DNA of 57,729 nt from Leucogyrophana mollusca (Eukaryota; Basidiomycota; Agaricomycetes; Boletales), in NCBI GenBank assembly GCA_021014945.1, contig MU266496.1, forward strand, positions 1 to 57,729, written 5' to 3'. Below are positions 31,916-42,432 of the stretch, piece after piece. How positions within the stretch are numbered: position 1 is the stretch's first letter; each line of letters opens with the position of its first letter. Under the pieces are notes generated by a model that ran no database searches, was not told where the DNA came from, and saw nothing but the letters and a program-made list of their open reading frames with translations. Both the position numbers and the translations under genes were made by a program.

Positions 31916-34900
31916 AACCCTCATAGTTGCATAGCTGGCCAACGACGACGACTTCGGGTACTGCCAAAAACAACTTCTTGGCTGATACTGTGGCTCCAGC
32001 GTGCTTTAGTCTGTGCAAGACTCGATTGATGTCCACTAAGTGCTCCCACACAAAGCGCCGTATACCGTTGTTCTCGGGGATTGTCTTGTACGTGCCATCC
32101 TCCTGTTTGTATCGAGTTTGTGGTCCCAGAACATTGATGTCGTTCAAAAAGTTAGGCGTGATCTTGATTTCCGCCTGTAGAATGAATGCGACGTCACCCT
32201 GAAAGGTCAGTGGTGAACCTGACCAGCCCTGTGGTATTACAGTAAGTCGATGAGCACCAAGTGGTGTCTGGAATGCAGTGAGGTCGCGGGATTCCTCGGC
32301 GAGTGGGCGGTGGTCGAATCCTACGAACAAATCGACCATTGTGTAGATTGCTCGTCTGGCTGACTGTTCTGCGAAATGCTTGATGTAGGGGAGCCCGGCA
32401 ATGTCTCAAACAGTGACAGAGTTTAGTGGCTGTAAATCATGCACAATTCATACTGTACTGTCCTTCTTCGCCACACAAGACCACTTTGATTGGTATGAGC
32501 TGTTGCATGGTTCATAGACACCTGATGCGACCTTGGCCTGAATGAGCTCAATGACTTCATCGTGAATGCCAGGTGGAATAGGTGGTTGGCGATGCATCCA
32601 TGGGGTGTTTTCGATTGTCGGAATGACTACAGGCTTGAAATAGTCTTCACGAAAGCGACCTTTCTCCGATTTGTCCCAGGCAAGACCCATTTCATTGTTG
32701 AGCAGAACTTGAGCAGCGAGCTTTCATTCTTCTGGCAAGAGAAACTCATTCGTTAATACACCAAGTTGGTCCATGCGTTCTTGCGTGAGATGAGCACAGG
32801 GCGTGAATTCGGGAGGTCGCGGTGATAATGGGGGAAGTGAGGTGAGTGGGTCTTTGGGGAAGTTTTGAATAATCCTCGCATGCTCTGGCATAGTCGTGGC
32901 GACGGGCTTGACCTTGTTAGTGACCTTCTTATATGCGAAAACTTGCTGTATGGGATCGTAGTCGTAAGTTTCTTGAAGTAGTTGTTTGGCGAGTGATGTT
33001 CAAGCAAGTTTCAAGGTTGGTATGTTTTCATCGTCACTACTCGAGTCTTCTTCGTTCTTCTTTCTCATCTTTTCCTGCGTCTTTTCCTCCAGGAACTTGT
33101 CTTCAGTGTCCCTATCTTCATCGTGATGCGGCATGCTGATTGCTGTGAGTGCATAAGTTCCTTTCTGAACAGGAGGGGCGTGTGGTGTCGTCCTGATGTG
33201 CCTGGTATTCGACTGGTCCACAGGATCACGTATCATGACAAATATCCCATCGTTGTCAGTATCCTTGGCAATCCGAACCAGTTGCTGCCATGGCTGCCCT
33301 AAAAGGAGTCGATACGGTGCATCAGGAACCACGTATGCATGTGCCCATTTCTTCAATCCATCCACGTCAATCTCCAGCATCTCGAGGCATCCTTTGGTCT
33401 CCTGGAATGCGCCGTTTGCAGTCTGCATCATCATCCGCATGCACTCATTGATGGCCGCTTGACTCTCCCTCCAAGCATCTTCTCGAATGACCACAATCTC
33501 AGATCCTTCATCTAGCAGGCCAAGTTCAGTTTTGACTCTGTTAACAAGTACCTCGATTTCGCGCAGAGGAGCTGCCTGTTTAACCTGGAAAGGTGGCTGC
33601 GTCATCGGTGATGCAATAGCATTGGCAGATACTGCAGCAGTGGGGATACGATGGGTCTGACAATGTTCCACCGCTTCCTTTTGTAGATCTGGACTGATGG
33701 CGAAGAGATTCGTAATGGATATATTTGGAATTGTCGTATCGAGGACTCGGTTGTATATCTTCTTTGCGGCGTCAGGAGACGTTGCCTTCGATTCGTATGT
33801 ATATGCTGGAATAGCCTTGCTATCTTGGCTCGCAGATGGGGGCTTTGATGATGAGCTGACCGTGTCTTTGAGTGATCGTGAATCTGTGACATTGCCGCCT
33901 GCTTTCTTGTTTCTGCTCTCTGTGGCCTTTCCCTTGGATTGTGTGACAGTGAGAACTTCAGCTTTGTCCATTTCATCTTCTATTGTGACCACCACTGCAT
34001 TGTTTTCGACGACCAGTGCGCACTGTAAGACATAAGATTCTGAATCAACAACAAAGGCAGCAGAGGTTGTGGCCATATGTGGTGGAGATTCACGCTTGAA
34101 CTCTACAGCATTCGCGCCTGTAGCTGGAGTTTCGGAGAGGGGACTTCCATAACGTTCATCAATAGTAGCCTTGAGAGTGCCGGTGGTAGGGTGACGACGA
34201 ATACGTGTATGGTCGGGGAACGAGAGGTAGCTGTTTTCGCGAATGATACGGCCTGCATGAATGTACTCGAGGGCAGTGGGGCACTCTCGAAGAAGGTGAG
34301 CTAGCCTACAAAGGTAGCACGTCATGTTGGACTGTGTCAAAGGGGAATACAAGGGCCGAGAAGTGGCTGGGGCTTGGTTACTGAGCTGGCAGGATCGAGG
34401 GGCTGCCCAAGCTTGAGCGGCGGCAGGCGCGAGACATACGAGGTGTGTATAACATCCAGAATAAGCAACATTGCCGATATCCAGGCCATGCATCTTGCGC
34501 GTAAGTTCTTCTACTTCGTCCATGGGATTCCTGATCGCAACCAGTATGTCTTCCTGCTTGAATGTTACTGTTTTGGTGCGTACTTCTCATTTAACATCTG
34601 GCTTGCGTTCTTCTTTGTCGTCCGTATCCCATACAGTGCGCGAGGACTTGACTTTGGCAGGTAGAGGGGTCGGCAGTGTCCCACGAGCTTCCCGAATGGA
34701 TTTGAGTTGCGCCACAATGGGATCGTTGAAATCCGCATCGAAGGCATCATCCAAAAACACAAATCTACCTGCACTGAGAACTTTGTCGAAATCCATTGGA
34801 TTGTCATGGTTATAATTTGGGTCCTTGACCTTGAGTCTTTGGTCAATTGCACGGCAAGCGCTGATTGGGAGTCCCTGCCAGAAATACTTATCACAATCGC

Positions 34901-35750
34901 GGGCGGATATCTTTTTGTTGTTGACGAGCCACATTGCTATCAGTCGGAATTGTCAGTAATACTGCAATAACTCCGTCTCCATTGATATGTCTTGATCCAC
35001 AAAGTTCATGACGATATGTTCAAGGTCGCAAAGGGTATACTTGATCCCTTTCTCGGTGCCCAGGTATTGACTGAGGATGTTGGCTTTAAAAGTGTCGTAG
35101 TCCTGGCTTTCGTATCCTGAGAGCGTGACCCAGAAACGCTTCGTAACACGGTCTACATAGCGCACGACTGATTTGCATTTTTCAGCGTCCGTGAGCGAGC
35201 AGGAGTCAGCAAGATCTTTGAAGTACTTGAAGAACTCTAACAGTTCCGAAGTTTCGCCATTAAAGGATGGGGCTTTCGATGATGTTGGACCAGGCATGGC
35301 ATTGATGCTGCGATTGTGATTAGACATGGCTACAGGAGACAATAAGGGAGCGGGATGAAGCGGCGGTTGGGTGATAGAAGGAAGCAGTGGTAAGGACGAC
35401 GACGGCTGGGGCGGGGAATTGTTTTGCGGGGTGAACTGAGCGGGAACAAGAGTGAAATGAGATGGAGGGATACGATTGTACGCTTCGTCTGGTGTGAACG
35501 GGAGCAGGAGATCGGTCGGTCTTGGAGGGGTATCTTGTTCGGCAGCTGGTGTTCTGGCAGTCTCTTTGAACAACGTAATCGAGTCGTGATCGGCTGAATT
35601 GAGGTGAAGGCAGATAGGCGGGGACGTGGATGGGAGAGCAGTACTGGAACCAGCTACAGGTATGACTTTGGTAGGATGTATCTTGCCGTGTGTACTGATT
35701 TTGATCGCTTCTTGCATGGACTTGATGATACGTTGTTTTGGCGGGAGCAC
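31916..35750 (-). pseudogene. pol: gypsy-5: gag, protease and partial RT in one frame with TGA stops
   Basis: A single minus-strand frame of about 1278 codons holds gag, protease and RT. Gag: APSFNGETSELLEFFKYFKD, CKSVVRYVDRVTKRFW, KYFWQGLPISACR, knuckle-like CYLCRLAHLLREC. Protease-like: LLDEGSEIVVIREDAW and APYRLLLGQPWQQL. RT: FREDYFKPVVIPTIENTPWM, HRQPPIPPGIHDEVIELIQ, VDLFVGFDHRPLAEESRDL, FQTPLGAHRLTVIPQGWSGS, and NFLNDINVLGPQTRY, where FLDD reads FLND. The stops at 34953, 34587, 33000, 32724 and two near 32400-32450 are all TGA at likely Arg codons. The coding stops at about 31916 (QLCNYEGCTL), tail to tail with gypsy-4. RNase H, integrase and 3' LTR are lost. Confidence 0.9.
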
Positions 35751-35874
35751 ATTGCTTGGATTAGATGGCGGAATGATGAGTGAGAGAATGAATTGGGATG
35801 TTTAGGTGGTTTTTCGTGATGGTAAGAGTGTTGGATAAGAAGTTGGCCTAATCCCCTCGCGGTGGGCTCCAATG

Positions 35875-36373
35875 TGTAAGTTGGCTACATGCGTTGTAGC
35901 GAGAACTCTTGCTGAACGAGTTTGAGGGGACAAGTAATGGCCTAGACGGTTGAGTGTAATAATAGGTGAAGGCTTTCGATGAAATGAGAACTTAAGACGT
36001 TGAGACAAGACCATTGAGGCTTTCGATGCGAGACTTTTGCTTCGATGAGGGATTCAATTCAATAGTTATTCGAGAGGTTACATGAGCGCTTTTATAAACG
36101 AGAGAGAGGGTCCTAGCATAAAGTGAAAGTGAGGCGTACAAAGGGGATGTTGTTTCGTGGTCCAAGTGTCGGCTAGTAAAATACAACAACAATACGGCGA
36201 GGCGGAAACATGAAAGGGAAACAACGATGAGCATGGAGACACAAAGGGAAAGAAAGAGACATAAAAATCCAGAGATACGAGGGCGTTTGGCGATGGTCCA
36301 AGGGAGAGCAACACAGATATATTGAATGTTGATGAAAGACGCTTCCGGGCCGAGACGGGCACGCTACCTTACA
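35875..36373 (-). mobile_element. gypsy-5 5' LTR
   Basis: 499 bp, TGTAAGG (minus start, 36373) to AACTTACA (35875), inverted TGTAAG/CTTACA ends. TATA box TTTATAAAAG at about 36090-36099, followed by TC-rich leader sequence. Immediately downstream in the minus direction is CATTGGAGCCCACCGCG, a primer-site candidate starting TGG. The gag frame opens about 125 bp further on. Confidence 0.75.
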
Positions 36374-36526
36374 GTATTGTAGGACATATTGAACAAATAT
36401 TAACTGCTTAAATAGAGTCCCAATTGTGCCTACATAGTAGATATCCTAGTTGCTCTCCCTGGGCCAAATTTGGTTCGCATTTCTGAGGGTTGGGTGTGGG
36501 GATTTGATATATTGTATATAGAGTCT

Positions 36527-36690
36527 TAATACATGTATTTACAATATGTCAAGAGGCCAGGGGATCAGAGGGAATGCTTGCCTCTAGGCACCCATCCCCT
36601 CCTCCTGGTACTTCCTCCCTGGGAAAAGTGTTCTGGCATCTGGATCACCCAGAGGATTTGTCCAGAGTGTTTTTATGTTAAACATGATGT
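36527..36690 (-). repeat. Dispersed repeat R2, copy 3
   Basis: Reverse complement of the R2 core: GATCCAGATGCCAGAACA, then CCAGGAGGAGGGG, then a tail with ATATTGTAAATACATGTAT. The neighbouring 36374-36526 shows no gene. Confidence 0.58.
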
Positions 36691-36802
36691 AAACACACCC
36701 TGGGGAGCCACGGGTAATACCCATGCATATTAGGCCAAATACTACAACTAAGGCTGAGAGTACATCTCTAATATATATACTGATTTTTGTATATCAAACC
36801 CA

Positions 36803-37324
36803 CTACCAGAACTTCAAGACCAACCTCCCTTTTCCTTTGCTGTGGTCCAACACGACATGGCACCTCAGTCCTTCACCTCCTCCCCCCACAATCACAATTT
36901 CATCATCATTCACACTCGTCCCCACACTCCCGCTCCCACTCGCATCCCTGCCCCGCCGCGTTCCTGCCCTCGTCTGTGACCCCCCCTCGCAATCCCTCAC
37001 ATTTCTGCCCCCACCCGCACCTGCACCGATGCCTGTGATTCCACTCGTGCCATCGCCCACGATTTCACTTGCCCCGGCGCTCCCACTCCCAATAGTGCCC
37101 CCACTTGTCCCCACACTCATGCTCCCACTCAGCCCCGCACTCTCACCCGATCCAAGTTCAACAATCATCAGAATGTCCTGCTCGATCCTACGGAGGCAAA
37201 TCTCCCAGTATGCTCTCTCAGTTCTGACCGTTTTGACAATGCCTTGAACTGTGTTGCGATAACAAGTGAGTGCACAACATATGGCGCCAGGGACATTTTG
37301 GTGATGATGATGGCGACGACTCAT
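36803..37324 (-). CDS. Glycine/serine-rich hypothetical ORF
   Basis: A 173-residue frame starting with a His run (MSRRHHHHQNVPGAICCALT), a basic helical part (GIVKTVRTERAYWEICLRRI, EQDILMIVELGSG) and a long Gly/Ser repeat (GTSGGTIGSGSAGAS). It lies in a GC-rich island in otherwise AT-rich DNA. The repeat part is open on both strands, so only the first 60 residues argue for a gene. No family recognised. Confidence 0.25.
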   Translation of the reverse strand: MSRRHHHHQNVPGAICCALTCYRNTVQGIVKTVRTERAYWEICLRRIEQDILMIVELGSGESAGLSGSMSVGTSGGTIGSGSAGASEIVGDGTSGITGIGAGAGGGRNVRDCEGGSQTRAGTRRGRDASGSGSVGTSVNDDEIVIVGGGGEGLRCHVVLDHSKGKGRLVLKFW

Positions 37325-37747
37325 TGGGTATTTCTAAAGAACTATATTCTAGTATGTGTTAGATGTAGAAACATAGAATATAACCAATACAATACCTTTG
37401 AATTTGAAGACGGCGCTTGAGACTATGGACTTAGACATGGATGAGGGGTATTGCCCCAATTTGGTTGTGTTCAGATGCGTGACCAAACATTGGCTCATGC
37501 CAGCGGTAGTGCTCAATTAGGGCATGTCTGGATGCAGATGCACAACCAAACAGTACCCCATGGCGGTGGTGCGTGCGTTGTCAATCATCATGGAGTTATT
37601 ACCTAGTACTATATCAGCAAACCACAAAATTTCCATGCCCTCCATTGGGACTTTTGTGGTTTTCCTCACACTCGATCATTCAACAAACCCTTGACATGTT
37701 GCCCCTCACCTTCCATAAGTGCTTGCGATCAAGAAGCAGTGATCACG
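37325..37747. other. Spacer, no gene seen
   Basis: No recognisable coding sequence or element. A pair of similar 20-bp motifs (GATGCGTGACCAAACA and GATGCACAACCAAACA) occurs about 60 bp apart near 37475 and 37535. Confidence 0.25.
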
Positions 37748-38095
37748 TGTTAAAGTTCAGAAGAGCTAGGGAGCAAAATAGCCACTGAGTGGGCAGCCTT
37801 AAGCACTGGAACTATTGGTCCAGAGTAAGTAACCATCTATTAGAGATATAAGTGTACATAGTATCATACCTATTAGTCCAGAGTAAGTAACCAAAGGGAA
37901 ACTAACTATGGACACATCATAGCTATATATCTACAGGATAGGCTGTGCATACACAGCCAACACAGCAAAACAATGAGTACAGCATAAGAAAGAAGCGCAG
38001 CATAGCAGGACAGAGCTGTACTGTACCAGTGTGCACAGCAGTGCACTGGATCAAGCCAGTGCACACTGCAGAGTGCGGAATCAGCAGAACCAACA
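37748..38095 (-). mobile_element. Solo copia LTR
   Basis: 348 bp of the TGTT...AACA copia LTR family, minus sense (starts TGTTGGTTCTGCTG at 38095, ends GTTAACA-like CTTTAACA at 37748). Flanks TCACG (37743-37747) and TCACA (38096-38100) are a 5-bp duplication with one change. It stands alone in AT-rich DNA. Confidence 0.9.
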
Positions 38096-38295
38096 TCACA
38101 TTTGGTAGCTAATGTTAAGTCACACAGGCTTAGACTTAAAATCATTATTTACCACACTTTCTGTTGCACTGTCAAAGCGCTGTAGTACTATATTATACTG
38201 TAGCGCTGCAAGGATTCTGTCAGAAGCTGTGTGGCGGCTGTGAGAAATTTTGTGGTTTGCTGATACATCTTGTAGAGTTTGGGCTATAAATTAGG

Positions 38296-38480
38296 TGCTT
38301 TCGGTGAATGAAGAGGGAAGGATGGTTCTTTGCCCAAGTTGATCTCCGCCAATGCCAGCACCCTGAGCCATAGCATCTACCAATCCTTGGTATACATCAG
38401 ATTACAAAGTAGCTGGTTGTATTTAATCCAGTTTAGCTGTGATTGCTCTGATGCTGCCCATGCATCAACACTATATTACT
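38296..38480 (-). pseudogene. Helitron helicase-like domain fragment
   Basis: Two minus-strand frames joined by a one-base shift read NLFQ-stop-YSVDAWAASE, QSQLNWIKYNQ and then DVYQGLVDAMAQGAG, GGDQLGQRTILPSSFTEST. This matches the N-terminal helicase-like (Rep) region of fungal Helitrons (LFQQY-VDAWA---QSRLNWI--NQ...YQGLVDA...GQR-ILPSSFTG). The stop is TAA where Gln is expected. The HUH and helicase motifs are absent nearby, so only a short relic of the rolling-circle element survives. Confidence 0.65.
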
Positions 38481-38499
38481 GGAAAAGGTTTTGTGCACA

Positions 38500-39219
38500 G
38501 AATAAATAGTTGGTCTCAATCCCAGGAGGGCAGGGATGGAGACAGAAGCCAAAATACTCTACATGTGACACATGGTTCTAGCTCCCACAACCACGATCAC
38601 CATCATCACCATTATTGTCATTACAACCACCTATATGGCTAGTATATGGTATGTTGATTGTCCAGCCTGGCTGGCCAGTCAGAAATAGTGACCTCTCCTC
38701 ACAAAATGAGCCATAGATTAACAAACAGGAGTGCCAGCACCTCAGAATGACCTATGATTCTACAGTTTATGATGTACAAAAGGACTGACTTACCCAAAAC
38801 ACCCAAGAAAGCAATATTTCATTGATAACTACACACAGAATACACAGAATTTAGTAGGAGACTACCCAGAACAGTGTCAGCACAGGCCAAAAAGCCCCAT
38901 CACCTATGAACTTGCCTTTGATCAAAAAAGTGACTGCTTTTTGAGTTTTTGAGGGTGGGAAAAGGCAGGACACTGGTATGTTGACAATTTCAGAAGTTGG
39001 ATATAAGTGAAATCAAGCCCTAACACTCACCAGCTACTGGGAACAACAGAGGGCAGAGGTAGAAATAGCATGAGGCGCAGTGTTGTCAAAGGCTCAGGAG
39101 TTCTTGGAAAGTGCCAGGAAATGTTCTCACAGGTCAGTCAGCCAATCAGATTGTATCTTTGTCTTTTGTCTTTTTACCACGGGGTCATGCAAAACACTGT
39201 TATGTCTTAAACTGTAAGA
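38500..39219. other. AT-rich spacer, no gene seen
   Basis: No protein family recognised and no element ends found. A His-rich short frame at 38439-38642 comes from a CAC/CAT run and is not convincing. It probably contains more of the decayed Helitron. Confidence 0.3.
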
Positions 39220-39668
39220 TAAAATGAACTGGTTCTGGAGTCAGAAATGGAACATTGGCTTTAGCTTATGTGCTGTGCCTTTGTGCAAGGTCGGTTCCAG
39301 ATCTCAGAGGTAAGTTAGAAGGAGTCGGAGACTTGAGAAATATAAAGGGACAGAGAGAACTCTTAAAGAAAGAGCCCAGAGAGGATAATCAGAGGGGAAC
39401 TTAAGGCGGAAAGTGAAGAGGTGATAAAATTGATCTTTGAACTGAAGTACATAGATACATTGGAGCAATATTTATAGTACGGAGTCAAGCTGTGCTACAG
39501 AGCATATGTGGGTACAGTAACTGGAAACCAGTGCACAGAAACAATAAGTAAATCACAAGGGAAATGATTCCAGAGAATGGTGTGGGTCCAGAAAGTGGAA
39601 AGTGATGTAGTTTGACAGGCATAGGATTAGTCTGATAGTCAGAGGATAAATATAAGGCATAAAGCAGC
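39220..39668 (-). mobile_element. LTR-S, copy 3, truncated and CpG-depleted
   Basis: Aligns with the middle of the LTR-S copies at 6852-7599 and 51979-52707 but lacks both ends. Many CG dinucleotides of the other copies read TG or CA here (TCCGGAG to TCTGGAG, GTCGGAA to GTCAGAA, TGCGCC to TGTGCC). That pattern indicates an older copy decayed at methylated CpG. Confidence 0.75.
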
Positions 39669-39870
39669 TGTTCTTAAGAAAACTATCCTAAACTCTGGGT
39701 CTCCAATATCTGATCGGACCTACCACCCCCTAGTGACTATCAGTCAAGTACCAATCAGTCTACTATTCTATCCCAGGGCAACTAATATAACTGCTTTGCC
39801 ACCGAGCAACTACCGACTCCTGTTAAGTGAGGACATAACAAGTCCTGTAAGCACCTTTGTTCAGAACGCT
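39669..39870 (-). mobile_element. gypsy-4-type LTR end and primer site fragment
   Basis: Reverse complement of about 27195-27380. On the minus strand it gives an LTR 3' part, then TTGGAGACCCAGAG at the primer-site position and the start of the leader (TTTAGGATAGTTTTC). Truncated at both ends; the left end abuts LTR-S copy 3. Confidence 0.7.
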
Positions 39871-39878
39871 ACTAATGA

Positions 39879-40160
39879 CTAGTCAAGCACCAGTAAATGC
39901 TTTGTAGTAACTGCTTTTATTAGTAATTGACTAGTAAAGACTAGTGTATGATTTGTAGTGACTACTTTTATTAGTAATTACTAGTAAAACACTAGTGAAC
40001 ACTAGTAAGTCATTTGTAGTAACTGCTTTCATTAGTAATTACTAGTAAAACACTAATAAACATCAGTAGATGATTTGAATAATTGTATTAGTAATTACTG
40101 GTAAAACATTAGTAAACACTGGTAAATGCTTTGTAGTCACCAGTTTCATTAGTAGTTACT
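39879..40160. repeat. Minisatellite, about five units of 50-61 bp
   Basis: Tandem units each start near CTAGTAAA and contain ...AGTAAATG(C/A)TTTGTAGTAACTG followed by CTTTTATTAGTAATTA. Unit lengths vary (about 52, 50, 61, 56, 61) through gain or loss of short CACTAGTAAA motifs. AT-rich; directly follows the gypsy-4-type LTR fragment. Confidence 0.8.
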
Positions 40161-40178
40161 TATAATAGACTAACAAAC

Positions 40179-40359
40179 TGTAAGGGCTGTGCCCTTACTT
40201 ATATATTTATTTATTTACCTATCAAGGACTTACCTTAGTATAAAAAGCCTGATCCTTATCTAGATCAGATCAGATAATACCTTATATCCTTTTTTCACCA
40301 TAAATAATACCAACTGGTCATATTTTATTGAGTGAAATAAGGATTGGGCATCTACAACA
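40179..40359 (+). mobile_element. Possible short LTR
   Basis: 181 bp starting TGTAAGGG with an inverted TAAGGGC-TGT-GCCCTTA, a TATA box GTATAAAAAG at about 40237, and ending CTACAACA. No second copy, no target duplication (CAAAC/GTATC) and no element body, so this is only a suggestion. Confidence 0.28.
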
Positions 40360-42286
40360 GTATCTACTAATACTACCAGACCTTCATATTATGAAACACT
40401 CCTATATTTATTGCATACTCTCCTAATATATTACAGTATGTCTATGAAATGGTATTGCTGCTCCCCACATTTCTCCACATGGAGCACGAAACCGCGAAAT
40501 ACAGGCATTGGGAATGCACAAAAGATACAGAACACAGCAAGATATCTTGTCAGCCTTTGAAGTCACCAACAGACATCAGAAGCCACTCCTCCAAAACATG
40601 AAGAAGATAAAAGTGAAGAAGATGAAGAAAAAGAAGATGAAGAAGGTGAAGAAGTAGAAGACAAAAAGAAGCATTGTGGACGTCACTTAAAAGCTCTCAT
40701 GCATGATCAAAATGATTATTGAAGTTTTGAAAGATGTCTCAAAGAAGTAAATTAAGAGCACACAGACCACCAAGAAGGCCCCTCAGGATGACACCAATGA
40801 GAGGTGGACTTGCATACAAAGGCTTCCTCATAGAAGTCAAAAGCCAATATGTGTTGTCTCTATTCTCAATTCCATTATATTTAGCTGGTCATTGGAGGAC
40901 TTATGTAACACAAAGAGGACCAATCATATTATTGTCTGTATGGCAATTCAAAAACATAGCATAATCAGAACACATTGGGCTCACCTACTTAATGGTACAT
41001 AAAATACAGCAGCTCATATAAGAGCTGTTTTTGAATATCATTACTCCTTAAAGCTACACTTTGAGCATGAGGTGAAGGAGTCTCTGAGGCTGGATGTTGA
41101 TGGAAAGATAGAAGGGAAGGGGAAGGCTAGGGCAAGGGAAGGTTAGTTGGAAAAGAGGGGAGATGCAATGTGATTACAGTAAAAGCTGGAGCTTATTCCA
41201 CTGTCACTTGTATCTGTGAGCCTGTCTGGTACCAGCCTTGTCACATCTTATTGAGGATGAGCTATGGTGGAGATAATTGAGGCTATGGTGGGTTTTGAGG
41301 TTCATTACAACATCTCTACCATGTGATACCAGTTATCTTCTTCATACTGCTCTGTAAATAAGTCAGCCACTTCACAAAAGATGGCTATGCTAAATCCCTT
41401 AATGGCTGTACTTGTATTCTCAATACAGTAATAAATGTTGTATTAGCCTTATGACCCTTACACCTTTGCTGTACTCTAGTCAGGTATAGAATCATTAATA
41501 TTTTTTCACCCAGTACCTTATCCTAGTATTTGATAATCTCTGTGGACAGAGGGGAGCTCTGGACTTAAAATTCTATAGGTGGCAAAATAAGCACTTCTGT
41601 AAGGAAAGTTAGAAAGTAGCATATCATTGTTTCATGATGGCCTTGTTACCGTCAATCTCTCAGCAGACTATCCAAAGTATCTCATTATGCAATTTAACAA
41701 GATTATCAGTTCTCAAATCTGTTTATAAGGTGTCACAACCTGTTTCTGATGACTGGAACATACTTGTATGATTAAACCACACTAGGCTCTCTCTCTCTTC
41801 AGTCCTTTTTATTGTATAGAGAATATGAGTTGTTAAGGTTTGATCTATCATGAAAGAGGGTAGATAGGTAGAGTATCAAAACACCTGAGGGAAGCTCAAA
41901 TATTAAGCCAGTCTCCCAAATTACATTTATACAGAAATTGAAGTACAGATCAAACTAAGCTTTAATGTTATACTTTTCCTTGTGGTACTTCATATAAGCT
42001 TCAAAGTGTCTTGCACACCCAGATGTATAACTCCAAAAAATGTAAATCACAAATATAAGTCCAACCCAGAAACTAGAGCTAATAAATACCTATGCTTAAA
42101 GAAAGTGATCTAGGTGCCACTTAACTAAACTTGATTCTGTAAATATGTAATTTTATTATGTCAGTCTGATTAAGAAAGTCAGATTGAAGTATACCTTTAT
42201 ATTTTGTCTGTAATGTTCAAGCAGATAAATAAAGTACTGTCTATATATCTGGTTTTAATCTTCCAACATAAGCTTCTCATTTCTGA
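40360..42286. other. AT-rich region, only weak coding traces
   Basis: A plus-strand Lys/Glu-rich trace (GAAGAT/GAAGAAG repeats, 40600-40670) and scattered short frames with many stops suggest a very old gene or transposon. No domain was recognised and no long repeats with the rest of the window were seen. Confidence 0.3.
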
Positions 42287-42432
42287 CAGTGTCTTCAACA
42301 AACTGCTCTGCGAAAAACTTGGGGTAGTGGGGTGTGCACCCTGTCTGATGAGTCCAAAAGGACGAAACCCCTGGGAAAGGCAGGACGTTAGCGTGGTACG
42401 TTGGGTGATTCAGTGTCTTCAACAAACTGCTC
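42287..42432 (+). mobile_element. 102-bp ribozyme-bearing insertion flanked by 22-bp direct repeats
   Basis: The 22-mer CAGTGTCTTCAACAAACTGC + TC occurs at 42287-42308 and again, unchanged, at 42411-42432. Between the copies lie 102 bp (42309-42410) that are clearly richer in G+C than the AT-rich surroundings and contain a complete hammerhead ribozyme. The repeats look like a long target-site duplication such as target-primed reverse transcription leaves, or like the ends of a tandem duplication. The segment has no coding capacity. It may derive from a small circular or self-cleaving RNA. Confidence 0.6.
42321..42371 (+). ncRNA. Type III hammerhead self-cleaving ribozyme
   Basis: All conserved core parts are present in order. 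Helix III: GGGG (42321-42324) pairs with CCCC (42368-42371) and U42325 with A42367. The cleavage triplet is GUA, cleavage after A42326. Helix I: 42327-42333 pairs with 42338-42344 (seven pairs, three of them G-U wobbles) closed by the loop GUGC. Then CUGAUGA at 42345-42351, helix II GUCC (42352-42355) with loop AAAA and GGAC (42360-42363), then GAA at 42364-42366. The open helix is III, so it is type III with a short helix III, as in retrozymes and viroid-like RNAs. Activity is inferred, not shown. Confidence 0.88.

Noticed and set aside
31916..35750. Idea that TGA is decoded as arginine in these elements
   Set aside because: No known nuclear code does this, gypsy-2, gypsy-3 and Plavaka also carry TAA/TAG stops, and catalytic Asp-to-Asn changes show ordinary C-to-T/G-to-A decay.
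38187..38216. 12-bp hairpin AGCGCTGTAGTA / TACTGTAGCGCT
   Set aside because: Contains two wobble pairs and no other support; short AT-rich palindromes are common here.
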